A DNA stretch of 47,867 nucleotides, from positions 172,496 through 220,362 of the forward strand of contig BFEA01000647.1 in NCBI GenBank assembly GCA_003427395.1, read 5' to 3'. Below the pieces are notes generated by a model. The model was not told the DNA's origin. It worked only from the letters and a program-made list of their open reading frames with translations, and did not search any database. Positions within the stretch are counted from its first letter, which is position 1; the number at the start of each line of letters is the position of its first letter. Source of the stretch: Chara braunii. Its lineage: Eukaryota > Streptophyta > Charophyceae > Charales > Characeae. The translations under genes were made by a program, and so were the position numbers. Of this stretch, positions 20,107 to 32,263 are shown piece by piece.

Positions 20107-21086
20107 TTATTATTTAAGCAAAGGAAGGTCTGAAGAGTCCGCAAGAGGAACCTTTACCACAGCAGGTTCCAAGGTAGGTCTTAGACAATACTGCATGTCA
20201 AAGTGAAATAAAAGGACCTCACCCCAGGATTCCTAAAAGAGCTCGGTGCTCTTTTGGGCACTTGCAACGAGAGGTTGGGGTCATCATGAAGTGGCACATC
20301 CGAGCATGGCAATGAGTTGCGTGGGTCATGACAGTGGGTTGCCGGTGACAGTGGCGGAACATACGGAACAGTAAGCGAGAGTGTAGATGTGTGTGTACAC
20401 GGGTATGAATGTGGGGTATCTAAGGCAGATCTTAGTTGGATGAGAATGTGTTGTGTGTATGTGCAAACGATTTGGTGAGGTGCAGCGAACTGGAAGATAC
20501 CCTGTTAAGGGCGGTGTGCCACAACCACGACCAAAAGAAAACTGAATCTGATTATATTCCTGGTCAGGTTCATACCTATGAAGTTCATGGATACCGGGTG
20601 CCAAATCAAATTACTGTTATTTTATCCTTTCCAGTAATTACTTGATTTACTGTTATTATTACTATTGTTATTGCTATTATTATCTTATTTTTATTATTAT
20701 TATGATTTTTAATTTTATTATTATTATAATTATTATTATTATTATTATTATTTTATGTCTTTATTCTGATTGTTATCATTAGGCATCATACAGAGCCAGA
20801 GAAGGTGAGTATGGGGCATTGGAGAAGAGGGAGACGCTATCATGGAGCCCACCTCCTCATCCTCCTCCATACTTGTCTTTGTGCGGTCCTCTCAGGTACC
20901 TGCCTCCTCGACTATTGATTAGGGTCTGATCCCCGTTGAGTTAACCCTGACCTCAGCTAACCCTAAGAGTGAGCAATCGATTGCATGAGTTGTATATGAC
21001 CAATGACAGGGCGATTGCGGAAGCTCTGCCGGAGCTGAGGCGGAACTCTAGAGACAGGGAACAGTGAGGTATGTGTACTTCAACAT
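20107..21086. other. No recognised gene
   Basis: Mixed DNA including a degenerate TTA tract (20648-20756). I see no coding signal beyond short frames. Confidence 0.35.
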
Positions 21087-21110
21087 AAACCCTAAACCCT
21101 AAACCCTAAA
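21087..21110. repeat. Interstitial plant-type telomeric repeat
   Basis: Three units of AAACCCT plus AAA. Too short to be a chromosome end; it could be a telo-box-like motif or a scar of end repair. Confidence 0.85.
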
Positions 21111-21407
21111 TCTAGAACCTTTTAGGTTGCTACCTATGACTATGTTAGTAACAAGGGTACATCGATCCCGCTATGTGGGTATTCTTTGGGGATGTGGATG
21201 CAAAGGGGATCGATTTCTCATATTTTTCTCTCTATACGCCGCCTAATGATAATGGGTTTCATTTGGTTCAGCTTGTTGTGGTTGAATGCAACGATGATGA
21301 TCCATGTCATTTATTTCTTGTCATACCCCTGATCCAAGCATAATTCCCCAAACTAACAACGATTCTGGGCTCGAATGTCATTGAGAGAAATGACTTGCGT
21401 CATTGAT

Positions 21408-21940
21408 AAGACTTGTGTAAAGGTAAGAATAGCAGGGAAAGCCTGCCTTAACTCCAAATGAGCCTTACGCTTGGTCAGTAGTAAGCAAGGACCCTTGGAC
21501 ACCCGCCTTATTGAGGGCTAGTCACTGATAAGAGTAGCAGGGGAATCCTGTCTTATCAGTGACTAGTCTGATAAGAGTTGTGAGGTTTCAAGGACACCTG
21601 CCTTATCAATGATTAAACCTAACATTCTTTCCAGTGGTAAGAGTAAGCAAGGACCCTTGGACACCCGCCTTATTGAGGACTAGCCACTGATAAGAGTAGC
21701 AGGGGAATCCTGTCTTATCAATGACTAGTCTAATATAAGAGTTGTGAGGTTTCAAGGACACCTGCCTTATCAATAAACATCATAGGAATTAGTGAGTGAT
21801 AAGAGTAGCAAGGATCCTTGGACACCCGCCTTATTGAGGGCTAGTCAGTGATAAGAGTAGCAGGGGAATTCTGTCTTATCAGTGACTAGTCCGATATAAG
21901 AAGTAGTGAGGTTTCAGAGATACCTGCCTTTGACTAGCCC
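21408..21940. repeat. Hairpin-forming tandem repeat (about 3.3 copies)
   Basis: Units of about 162 bp sharing AGCAAGGACCCTTGGACACC and GATAAGAGTAGCAGGGGAAT. Each holds a strong hairpin: at 21518-21566, CTAGTCACTGATAAG pairs perfectly with CTTATCAGTGACTAG around 19 bases. Matching hairpins lie at 21680-21726 and 21841-21889. Confidence 0.88.
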
Positions 21941-23481
21941 TAGGATAAGCCTACCGCTAAATGTGCTTGGCACACAGGGGCCAAGGCCCACTGAGTTGCC
22001 TTTGTCAAACAAAGCTCCAATAAAAGATGGAGATGTCCTGAATGGTCTGTCATACCACCGTTAACTTTCTCCACAATCTACATTTGTTCAGTCCTAACTA
22101 ACTATCTCTGATTCTACTGAGAAAGGATAAGTGAAATCTTGCCTTAGGGAGAGACTATCCATTTATTTGATTCCTTCCATGAGATTCATTTCCACAGGTT
22201 GGATTGATGATGTGTTCATGTGTGATGGGAGAAGGAAGGAAACTCAGACAGGATAATCCCAAAAAGGGGATAGGAATGAGATAGTGAAGGGGATAGGATA
22301 GAAGTCAGACAAAGGGTACAGAATCTATAAGGAACTTTCTAGATCTCAGTTAGGAAGAGAGATGTTAAGATTCTCTTGGACTGTGTTGTTTTTACAGGTT
22401 TCAACACTTCGGAGAACTTACGGGGAATCCGTAAGAGCATCAATTCTGTTATCTTTGGATAACAGGTCGGTAGAACTTCGACTCAACTTCCACCATGGCT
22501 TGACACCCACACCTAAGACAAGACCTAAGAAAGGAACAGATAAATCTTCCCCCTGTATCTATGCCTAAATTGTCCAAATCACACTCTGACGTCTTCGAAA
22601 ATGTGTGGGGCTGGGTTAAAATGGAGTCAGGGTTGGGAAGGAATGTTGTTTTCAAGGTTTTGGGGCGTGAGTGACTTGCTATGAATGGAATAAAGGTTGA
22701 CGCTTCTAGCGCATTTTGTGTCTGCATTTGTATGTGTGTATGTGGTTTTCTTGTATTTGCACAGGTGTTGGACACTTGTGCTGTCTTCTGATTTTGGGAT
22801 CATTTGGGATATTCGGACAACAGAACACAACAATTGTGAAAGTGAGGTCCACCGCTCATTCAGCTTCCCTGATATTACATACATACTTATATATATATAT
22901 ATATATCTGTGAGTGAGATCGTAGGCTGGTCAGTACCTAGGAAGTCATTTGTCTGGGACTTCTTTTGAGAAGAATGAGAGATTACTAAGGGCTTGACGCT
23001 GGCATTTTCATAAGGTCAACAGAAGAAACATAGAGTCATTGTCATAATTAGTTAAGCGTGGAAGACTGTCCGAGAAATCGACCTGATCAGATAGTCGGTC
23101 CGGAGAGTTAGCACCTCGGGGCTCGACATACGGGTCAGTCTTAAGGCGTTCTACCTCGCGTATGCCTATGCTACGGCAATCGAGAAAACGCTCTCGGCTG
23201 GCCTACCTCTGCGATTGCATGTAAAAGCCTTCGTATATGGGTCAGTAGCTCAGCAGGGATACGCCCACGTAAGGGATGGTGACAATTCCCGCAAGTGGAG
23301 GTAATGTTGTACCTTGCGAGATCCGTAACCTGTCGTAGCGAGTCGCGAGAGGTATAGCACGCGCGCACGGTCGGAGTTGGTATTTCGTAAAGTGACAAAA
23401 AAAAAACTCCTTCGTGACATGACCGTGAGGTCTGACACAAAACTACTTTGCGTCTAGGGTGTGGGATCGCCGCGCGTGACA
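21941..23481. other. Right part of the insertion, no recognised gene
   Basis: Includes an AT run at about 22890-22907. The final ~400 bases are GC-richer and end GTGACA. I see no frame worth calling. Confidence 0.35.
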
Positions 23482-24133
23482 CCGAGGCTTACAAAATTTC
23501 ATCAAAATAAAGAGAGGGAGGGCGGGAGAGACGAAGTGCAAGAAGAGAGATACAGTTACAATGGCGCCCGCCCAAAATTACAGTTACACATACGATTAAG
23601 GGCACCCACTAATCAGAGTATCGTTGCAGCCGCATAAAGAAGCGCGAGAACAAAAGGCGCCGCGCGGAAGGAAAAATCCTAATTACTTAATTCCTAAATT
23701 CCTATCTAATGCGAAAAAGCAAAAGCACAAATTCCAAAAGGAAAGTCCCAAATTCCGAGAGTCATCGGGGGGCAGCTCGACAAAATTCGAAGAAAAAAAA
23801 AAAGATTCAAAAGAAAATTGAAAAAGAACGAAGCAATTTTTCGCGCGATGTATGCGCCCAAAAGATCGAAAACCGAACCAAATGAAACGACATCAACATC
23901 TTTTATTAATGTGCGCGCGGTGGCGCACCAGACATCCATCCGACCAACCATTCTACCGGCCGTCCCAAAACACACCCATCCCTAAAGAAGCGACGAAAAA
24001 GACGAAGAAGCAAGGGTACTGATGCAATTTTCCACCGTTCCCGATTTCCCGTAATTGGCCCAATCTTCCCTGCTTAGGACCCCTCATCGCAACCGCGCAG
24101 AAACTCGCGCGTTACAAAAAGTGGTTCGTCACA
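23482..24133 (-). repeat. LTR2, right part
   Basis: Begins at the exact LTR position where 11691 stops and matches 850-1495 and 38590-39233. It ends GTTCGTCACA followed by the same TATGTGACG edge as copy A. Minus-strand start of the LTR shared by copies A and B. Confidence 0.9.
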
Positions 24134-24672
24134 TATGTGACGCCCAGGGGGTTCCAGAATTTAGCAAGCTCTTGCTTGCTTGTTGACATGTGTCGATTTC
24201 TCTAATTGATCGACACGCGGAGCAATTCTTTGTATGTCACTTACCGTTCGATTGCGTGTGAACGTCATCCAACGTGGCTATTCTGCTCTTCTACTGGTTT
24301 CTCAGATTGGGCTCTCGACGATCCAAGGGCGGGATCTTTCTCGTGTCGTCGCCGCGACACGTGCCATCAACCATGCGTCAGTGTAACACGAGGGGTAGAT
24401 CCTAGACCTTAGACGTTCCCAGGGAACGGCAGCCGGATCATCGAGGGTGGAGGTGGCGGATGGTTCAGGGGGAGAGGGGGCATGAAGCGGTTGATGGCGG
24501 GAGAGGCGAAATTAGGAAGGGTAGTGTAGTGGAAGGAGCGATCGATGCGGGGGAAACGAGGGACCTCATGAAGATGATGAAAAGCGGCAATATAATCGGG
24601 GTAGATGGTCGAGAGGGTCCATCGCAGGGCAGCGAAAAAATCTTCATAATTTTCGCAGGCGGGAATAGTCCC
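24134..24672 (-). other. 3' edge and decayed ORF4 tail of copy B
   Basis: Homologous to 1496-2040. The ORF4 tail is still recognisable past the stop at 24673 but has a 17-base insertion near 24480 and is no longer open. Confidence 0.6.
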
Positions 24673-25047
24673 TCACACAATACAATATACTTCTACGTGG
24701 TTATATTCCCGCCATTCAACGCTAAACAGGAGCACGTGAAGGAGAAAGGAATCAACCACAGAGCGAGTAGTGACATGTGGATAGACGGAGACTAGAAGGC
24801 GGGTAGCGTAGAGATGGTAGAAAAGGTGATGGGGGAACGGACACCATTCATCGGGGAACGGGGGTCTAAAAGGGAGGCCGGTGAGCATGAGGTAGTCACG
24901 GGGTCGGCGAGAGAATGACTGGGGATGAAGCCCGAACGCCGAGATCTTGGTGTAGACGAAGGGAGGATCGGGACGGGGAGCCGGAGGGAGCCGGCGATTC
25001 ACTTCTTCTTCTTCTTCGGCTCCGTGATCCCTCTGCCGTGGTTCCAT
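24673..25047 (-). pseudogene. ORF4 of copy B, truncated
   Basis: Starts at the ATG equivalent to 2392 in copy A and stays in frame for 124 codons, with mostly amino-acid-preserving or mild changes, until a TGA at 24673-24675 where copy A has TCA. Shared frame in two diverged copies is the main support for ORF4 being a real gene. Confidence 0.6.
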
Positions 25048-25555
25048 CGTCTCCCTCTTCTAGCGGCATTGGATCACGCCACGGGTCTCCGATCGACGGA
25101 TCGACAGAGGATACATCTGTTAAGGGTCGCTTTCCCTCCGCGGTTTCCTGGCGCTTCCGTTTCCTCCGCTCTCGCGCTCGTTCTCGCGCTGCGTCGCGCA
25201 CTTCAGCCTCGAATCCTTCGCACTATCCTGATAGCCCGCTTCCTTCTTCTTCTTCTTCTGGTTTCACCCCCTCGTCCTGCGCCTACGGCTGGTTTGATTT
25301 GTCGGCTATCCCTGCCTCTCTTTCCGGTACGTAGTCCGGATCGTCCCTTTCCTCACTCGATGACTCTTCTTCTTCCTCTTCTTCGTCTGCTCCCCTTATC
25401 TCCTCGTCCTGCGCCACGTTTTGCCTCACAATCGGGTCCCAAAACGTGAGATCGGTAACGTCGATCTCCAAGTAGAGCGCCTGGGAGGGATAGAGACAAT
25501 AATCCTCGTCGATTTCCGTGCACATGGACCACACAAGGTGCGGCTCGATCGTTCG
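24896..25555 (-). pseudogene. ORF3b of copy B, 5' part deleted
   Basis: Keeps the acidic run (here EEEEEEE) and the basic C-terminal half, with TAG at about 25280 where copy A has CAG. The N-terminal part is gone with the deletion at 25551-25555. It does not carry the TAG found in copy A at 2757, which shows that the two copies decayed independently. Confidence 0.6.
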
Positions 25556-26928
25556 ATCATTTTCTGTCGTTTTCGGGCCAGTCTGGGCAGTGACCGTTCC
25601 ATTAGCTCTAGGTGTCGTTTGGCCTTGTCCCGAGCCGTAGCCCTGGTGGGCCGTCGGTTCAATGTAGACTCATCCGGGAGGCTTGGTATTGAAACGCAAG
25701 CGACACTATTGGTCCTTAATTGAAAGGGGCTTAGCCCCGTCGATTCGTGGGGTGTCCCGCGATGGACCGCCAGGATGTGATCGACGATATCGGGCCAGGG
25801 TCTCGGATCCCCTGCCCCGATGTTTCGTCGCAACGCTGTTTTTATCATCCGGTTAGCGTTTTCGACCAGCCCATTGGATTGTGACATTAGGGGTGCAGTG
25901 TTCCGTATGGCAACGCCATGTATGACCAGATTCTTTAACACTTCTCCTATGAATTCGGCCCTGTTATCAGTCAGGATCTCTTCCATATCCTGATGCATCC
26001 CGAGGAAACGGTTGACATATCGCGCGATTTCCGTGGCTTGCCGCGTGCGACAAGGATACGCTTCGATCCATTTCGAGAAATGGACGACAAATACCAATAG
26101 GATTGAATATTCGCAGCTATTAGGGCCAGGGGGCATCACTATGTCGGTAGTGTTCATGCTCACTCTTTGAAATGGTCGTTCAACAACCGTGGGCACTATT
26201 GATCTTGGCGGCTGAATCGGCGCCTTGTCAGCGGTGCAGACCTGACAGTTGGCGACAATGTATTTGACATCGTCGCGAATATAGGACCAATACCACTCAT
26301 TTTTGTCGATAGTGGACTCCGTGATTCCTACGGCAAAATGAGCCGCAGTTTCCTCGTGGGCTGTCTTAACTCAGTCGTACCGCATGAACGGATGCAGCAC
26401 TACCATCCAAATCCCACTGCCAACCGTTTTCCGTTTTTCTAATCTACCCTCTATCCATCAATAATCCCGAGCCCTTTCGTTGACCCTCCTCCGATCTTCC
26501 TTGGTGAAATCCTGGAGGGGGTTACCTACTAAGGTGGCAATTAAGGCAATATCCGTCCATACTTCGGCCCTTCTAAACTTCCGGGTCTTTTCCAATCCTT
26601 CTGACGTGGCATCCAAAAAGCGAGCCTCGGTCGGAATCTTGTCGGTCCGGCACAAGGGGCACAACCATGGTTTACTATCGTTTTGGTATTGGATGCACGA
26701 GCCATGGGCTCGTGCGACGCACTATCGACAATCTATCCAATCGACATACCCTTCCCTGTTAGGACACATGGAGACCGAGTATACTTGGGAGACGGCTTCG
26801 CAAAAATACCAAAATTTGTTAGGCTGGGAGAGGAGAGACGAAGAGGAAGGGGGGGAGAGAGGGGTAGTGGGGTTACCTCCGTCACCCATCGCCACCAATT
26901 CGCTTCTTGCCACGTGGAGAACTGCCAC
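25556..26928 (-). pseudogene. pol copy B, Cys-rich segment and truncated integrase
   Basis: Same order as copy A: Cys/His-rich segment, HHCC module, catalytic core. The first Cys of the Cys-rich segment is Trp here. The core motif is LTDNRAEF, Gly to Arg next to the second catalytic Asp. Stops include TAG in the Cys-rich segment, TGA at about 26456 (copy A has CGA) and TGA before the HHCC module. The C-terminal module is lost, and the reading runs out of frame into the ORF3b remnant. Not functional. Confidence 0.85.
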
Positions 26929-29265
26929 TTATCCGTACTTCGGCTCGTTAGTCAGGTCTGGCTTTTTCCACAGTGTAATTTCCTCGCCCTTTGGTACCTT
27001 GGCAGGTCGATGCAGACGTGTCAGCCTGTCCGCGTTGCCGTGTCGCTTTGTCTTTCGATGGACGATATCGAAGTCGTATTCTTGTAGTCGCACCGCCCAA
27101 TAGCCAATCATGCCCGTGTAGTTGGTGAGTTTCTTCAGCGCCAGCAGAGGCTCGTGATCCGTTACGAGGCAAAACTTCTGTCCGTAGAGATACGGATGGA
27201 AGTGCTGGATTCCCCAAACTACCGCATAGCACTCGCCTTGAGGTGCGGAGTCGTTTCTTCGTTCGTCTGGTACGGTTCGAGACGCGTACTCGATGACGTG
27301 TTCGCGACCATCGTTCCCCTTCTGTGCTAAAATAGTTGAAATAGCTTCCTGTTGCCAGTCCGTGATGAGAATGAACTGCTTCAAGGGGTTCGGCCGAATC
27401 AAAATAGGGGCTGTTGCCAGAGCGTCTTTGAGGGTTGCAAAGGCCTGCTGGCACTCTGTGTCCCAATTGAGAGGCTGGTCCTTCCGTAACAGATTCGTTA
27501 GCGGTCGTGCAATCGCGACAAAGTCTTTGATGAAACGCCAATAGTACGACGCCAGCCCCAAGAAGGCTCGAACCTGCGTCAGTGACGTGGGAACCGGGGC
27601 TTCCTTCACCGCCGCAACTTTTCTCGAGTCCGGCCTCAATCCTCTGTGTGTCACGACGTAGCCTAAGAACGAAATTTCCGAGAGGAAAAATTCGCTTTTC
27701 TCGAGCGCAATCTTGAACCCAGCATCTCTCAGTGCGCCCAGTGTCCATTCAATATGTTGCGCATGCCCGTGATAAGTCTCTGAATAGACCAGGATGTCGT
27801 CCATGTACACGATCACGCAGAAGTTAATAATCCCTTGCGTCAGGCGTGTCTTGTTGACGAAATTCTGGAACGTCATGTTCATTGCTCGCTGAAACGTGGC
27901 AGGCGCATTGCAAATTCCCATTGGACACCGAACACACTGCCACGTACCCTCAAACAACACAAAGGCCGTTTTCTGTCGATCTTCTTCCCTTACCAGAATA
28001 TGATGGAAGCCATGCCGAATATCAAACTTGCTGAAATAATTAGCGCACCCAATTGCATCCAACAGATCATCAATCCGGGGGAGGGGANACACATCTTTNA
28101 TCGTGATCTCATTCAGCTTGNGGTAATCAATGCAAATGCGAATCGCTCCGTTTTTCTTCGGCACTAACACTACGGGAAAGGACCAGGGTCCGGTAGCGGG
28201 TTCAATCCAACCACTGGCTTCGAATTCCCAAATTCATTCGAGAGCCTTTTTGCGTTCAAGCAAGGAATAGCGATAAGGTTTGCAATGAATTGGGGAGTGA
28301 TTTCCTGTCTGAATTTCATGTTGGATTACTAACGACAACCCGATGTCAGTGTCNGACACACTAATGGCTNCTTGGTATTNCGTTAGAATATCCGCAATTN
28401 CCNGGTGGATTTCATCCNGCACATATTGTGGAACNTGTAGTTCGAAAAGTTGGTCCCAGATCCAAACGTCAATCTGTTTCGTATTCGCCTGTTTTGTTAA
28501 ATNAGGTGGAGGCGCCGAGATGAATGAATGATCCGATCGCTAGGAGAACACCGTGNCCATCATCTGAGCATCTTCTTCNCGGATTGCCACGTGTCCTTCC
28601 NGGGTAATCCCGTCACAAACATTCTGCCATGGCACTTCCTTAGTTGCGATCTTTATCCCCAGTTCGTTTGTTTCTACTTTAAAACGCCCAGGGGGTTCCA
28701 GAGAGCTTGCTTCCGCCCCCAAACGTAACAATCTCACTTCTTTGGCCGAGGTTAGTAAGGACTTGNGTAGATCCGTAATATCACAGTAATGCTTTTTGTC
28801 GCTGTACCGGGCGAGGAGAGGGGCGATTCCTTCGTACANAGTTTGAGGGGGCTCCAAAGAATCGACCATCCTCGAAATCTGTACGAGGGGCTCGCCTAAG
28901 ATCATCGCCTTGGTCCTTTGAATTTTTCGGCTGGTCAGTTGCATCGTTCTTGCTATCGTTTTGGGNGGTGGGTAACAAACACGTTGTCGTGCCAATTTCA
29001 AGATCTNCGGATCATCCTCGNCACCGNTTTCCGCATCTTCAGTTGATGANTTTCCTTCTGCGGGTTCGTCCCAGGAGATCATGCGGAGAGTCCCTGCCAT
29101 CATCGGTGAAACTCGCGGAACCACGTTAGTAGTAGTGCGAAGGGTCAATCGCATGGGCANAGCGTAGGGTTTTCCTCCTGTATTTCGGAGGACGATCGCT
29201 CGTCGTTCGAAATCCAGGTTTGCTCGTAACGCCACAAGAGCGGGAAGTCCAAAAAAAATTAACAT
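26929..29265 (-). pseudogene. pol copy B, reverse transcriptase and RNase H
   Basis: Longest clean part 28170-26929 (413 codons) with catalytic YMDD, NAPATFQRAMN, ITDWQ, GECYAVVW, VTDHEPL and NADRLTR. It ends at a TAA where copy A has CAA. Upstream carries the same TGA and TAG stops as copy A, in a stretch with many ambiguous bases that is nearly identical between the copies. Confidence 0.9.
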
Positions 29266-30055
29266 CTAGTACTATGACATCCCCAAGCTCGTGTACTTTT
29301 CCTAATCGGAAGGCGACATTGGTCATCCTCCCCACAGTTTTAATCTTTTCCTCATCTGTCGAGACGAGCTGATCTTTCTCGGTGAGCATGATCAGATCNT
29401 TTTTCCTGCCTGCCCTTTCGACCACTCTCAGTGAAATAGCCAACACAGCTGCTCCCGAGTCTATAATTGCGTTGTAAGGAATTCCCCAAATTTCTATATC
29501 GCACTCTGCAGATTTCCACGGAATGGGTTTAATCCGTAGGAAATGATCGTCTTTTTGAATTAATCCTATCCGTATCGGATCCGGAGTGTCTGTTGGGTTT
29601 TCTTCCGGCGCGGGGCCTTTGGCTTTTACGTTNGGTGCTCNGGCGAGAGTGAATCGNTTTCAATTCGCTTTACANTGCTGTAACATTCGCTCATTGGCTT
29701 GCTCGGAGATCGAGAGTAGGTGACCGATCGGAAGGGGAATCCGATGGTCCAAAGCTCGGATGATNTTTAATACATCGATCTCTCCTGTGACGAAGGTANG
29801 TCCTCCCGACTCCATTTCTCCTAAGAACGGTCGCCATTCCGCCACCTCTTTCGATTNGGGCGNTGGTCTGATTGTTCCGATCATTCCTAGCCCAGGATAT
29901 CCCANCGATACATAATGATCTAGCGGAATTAGCTNGGCGGCCTCTTCCGTGGTGGCCAAAGCACTTCCCCCACCCTCTACTTCTTCCATCAAGGCTCTTA
30001 CTCGTCCAGGTCCGTTGGCGATGGGGGCCGCAGCCATAGGTGCGACTCCGATCCG
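29126..30055 (-). pseudogene. pol copy B, aspartic protease region
   Basis: Same DSGA active site, TGA and 8-base homopolymer break as copy A. Because ambiguous bases sit at the same relative positions in both copies, this part cannot be treated as independent evidence. Confidence 0.75.
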
Positions 30056-31116
30056 CTATTGTGGGGGTCCGTGGGGGCAATCACGGGATAGATATCCGGG
30101 CTGATGACAGGCATAGCAAACATTCAGATTGTTCGCAGCTCCTCCGAGAGCAGGGGCAGGAGCTAATCCTTGTTGCATCGGAGGGGCACACACCGCAATA
30201 GGTCGCATATTCCTCATCTTGGCTTCCAGTCGAGCATTGTGCTCTCGTTGTTCCTTTTTGCTTTCTTGGATCAAACTAATCAAAGTTTTGGTTAGTTCGA
30301 AAGTGGCCGCCGATTCGTTTGATCGTACAGGAGCCTCTACCGGCAGTGGGGGTAATGCCCTGACGGGCGGGGGCATCATAGGAGCAGAGATGCTCGGAGT
30401 TTCACTTAGGTTACTCGTTTAGGGCCTATTTGTTCCATATAGGTGACAGGTCCTGATACGAACCCCATGTTTTCAAATTTGTTTTGTAAAGCAGCCAGCT
30501 TTGCTCTTGCTCGAACGAGCTCAGTCGAATCTTCATCTCTAGGGTAATTTTCTCCTTCTAGGAAGTTCGCCGCGAACTTCCGTTCCATTTCTTCCGCAGC
30601 AGCCATAATTTGTTGTAGCGTATGGGTGATGGGGGAGAACTGCTTTCGCAACTTAGCCCTTATTGTTCGACTGCGGAGTCCGTCAATGAACAGATCTCTC
30701 CCTACTTGCTCACCTCGCTCAGTTTTTACGAACATTGGGTAGAACCGGTTTCGATATTCTGCGACGGATTCGAGAGGTTTTTGCACTTGGTCCTTCATCA
30801 TGTACAGCGCTTGCTCAGGGTGGACATAATCGAATCGATTCATGAAATCCCGTTCGAAGGTCGGGAGATCCACCCCTATATAGGTACTATACCAATGATG
30901 AGCGTCTCCTCCCATTCGAGCCGGAATGTTGATCTGTGCCTCGTGATCACCGTCCTGTTGTGCTCTAAGCGTGGCCAACCATGCTCCTGTGAGATGGTGC
31001 ACCGGATCAAATAGATAGAGATCTGGTTGCGACATGGGAGCTCGTGCACGTGGGGCAGGTTGATTAGGTGGATTAGCATTTTGTTGCAGAACTGGATTTT
31101 GCACGTTGGCAGTCAT
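30056..31116 (-). pseudogene. gag copy B, frameshifted
   Basis: Same layout as copy A, with ATG at 31116 and an open reading upstream to about 31209. A one-base loss near 30410 shifts the frame and meets a stop, splitting the gag domain from the zinc knuckle. The knuckle, CYACHQPGYLSRDC, again has Gly-Tyr for Gly-His. Followed by the same TAG. Confidence 0.88.
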
Positions 31117-31254
31117 ATTGGCTGCTCGTCGGTTAGCCGATCTGCTTCTGGTGACGATAGGGTCGCGTCTAGGCGCGTTCCGAGGGCGAGGTCGCCCACG
31201 GTTAGCCAAGTCACCTAATTAACGTGCTATCAATCCTAAGGCCCTAGCCACGTT

Positions 31255-32263
31255 GTCAGGCGGCCACAAGCAGTGCACCGCCTGAAATCTACGGTTTGGG
31301 GACTTAGGCGCAAAGACGAGTCTGAGTTTTGACGGTACTCTGGTTAGACCAGGCAGCGGAAATTAGGTGAGCTCAGGGCGCCCTTGATTTTGGGCGCGCT
31401 GAACCTTACGAGTAACCCTCAAAGATGGCAAGATGGGTGGTCGCACTCGGCACATCAACGGACCGTTATTTTCGACCGTTAAGAGGGTTAGACCCGGATT
31501 GGCCTGCCGCGGGGAGACATCGCGGGAACTGACTTCGCAGCCACATTTTTTGCGGCATACGACCGGGGCCGAAATGAGGCTCAATTTTTTGTCTATTTTA
31601 GTACCATAATTAAAGATGGGGAAAAGGGATTACGACCAGTAGGGGAGAAGGAAAAAACATAATATCCCTTAATTTCTTTATTTTTTTACGGCATTTAATT
31701 CGAGGGGGAATACCCCTTTTATTTTATGTTCCCAGCAATGAAATTACAAACATAGAAAAAGATTATAAATGGTAAAAAAGAAAAGAAACAAAAGGAATTC
31801 GGCCATTTATTTAAACTTTCTTGGAATTTTATTTTGGGGATCTTACGGTTAATTTACTATTTCCAACAATAGAATTAAGGAAAGGGAAGAATGATGAAAA
31901 ATGATGAAAGGGACGGGAACCCATGATTATTAGGAGATTGGCCTAATTTCGCGTCGATTACCCGCCATTAGCTCTGACCCCGGATTGAACACTTTCCCCG
32001 GATTTTAACAGTTTTCACTACTGCCGATGGTCGAGGTTCCCTGCATCGCTTTCCCTGGTTTGCTTGATTACTAACATTACCGCATTTGGGATGTTCTGAG
32101 AGCGGGAGTCGCATGGACAGCATGGGGTGGTGCTACCTTGGGTCGACTATGGTGTTTGGTTCAGTACGGATACGAGGTTTGTTACGGAGTGGCTTCGTAC
32201 TACGGTGTCTGGCGTGCTTCAGGTGCGGTATGGGCCCGGTGACAGTTGTTTCACTACGGTGGC
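31255..32263. other. No recognised gene
   Basis: AT-rich in its middle (31600-31930). Short frames only, none with recognisable motifs. Confidence 0.4.

Larger units (their letters stand above)
11692..23481. mobile_element. 11.8-kb insertion inside LTR2
   Basis: Everything between the two halves of LTR2. It begins TGTCGG and ends GTGACA, and the flanks are CCGC (11688-11691) and CCGA (23482-23485), i.e. a 4-bp duplication with one mismatch; removing one copy rebuilds the LTR sequence seen at LTR1 and LTR3. TG...CA ends suggest an LTR-type element, but I cannot see matching LTRs at the two ends nor any gag/pol. The content is microsatellites, foldback repeats and an exon-like array. Its class remains open. 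Confidence 0.7.
23482..31254 (-). mobile_element. Ty3/gypsy retrotransposon, copy B (defective)
   Basis: Second copy of the same family in the same orientation. Its 3' LTR is LTR2, split by the 11.8-kb insertion. The internal region is 7.1 kb, shorter than copy A mainly because of a 1.3-kb deletion at 25551-25555. Its 5' side ends in the primer-binding site region at about 31254; the rest of that site and an LTR reappear at 36887. Confidence 0.9.

Noticed and set aside
21087-21110. Chromosome end
   Set aside because: Only three telomeric units with ordinary sequence on both sides.
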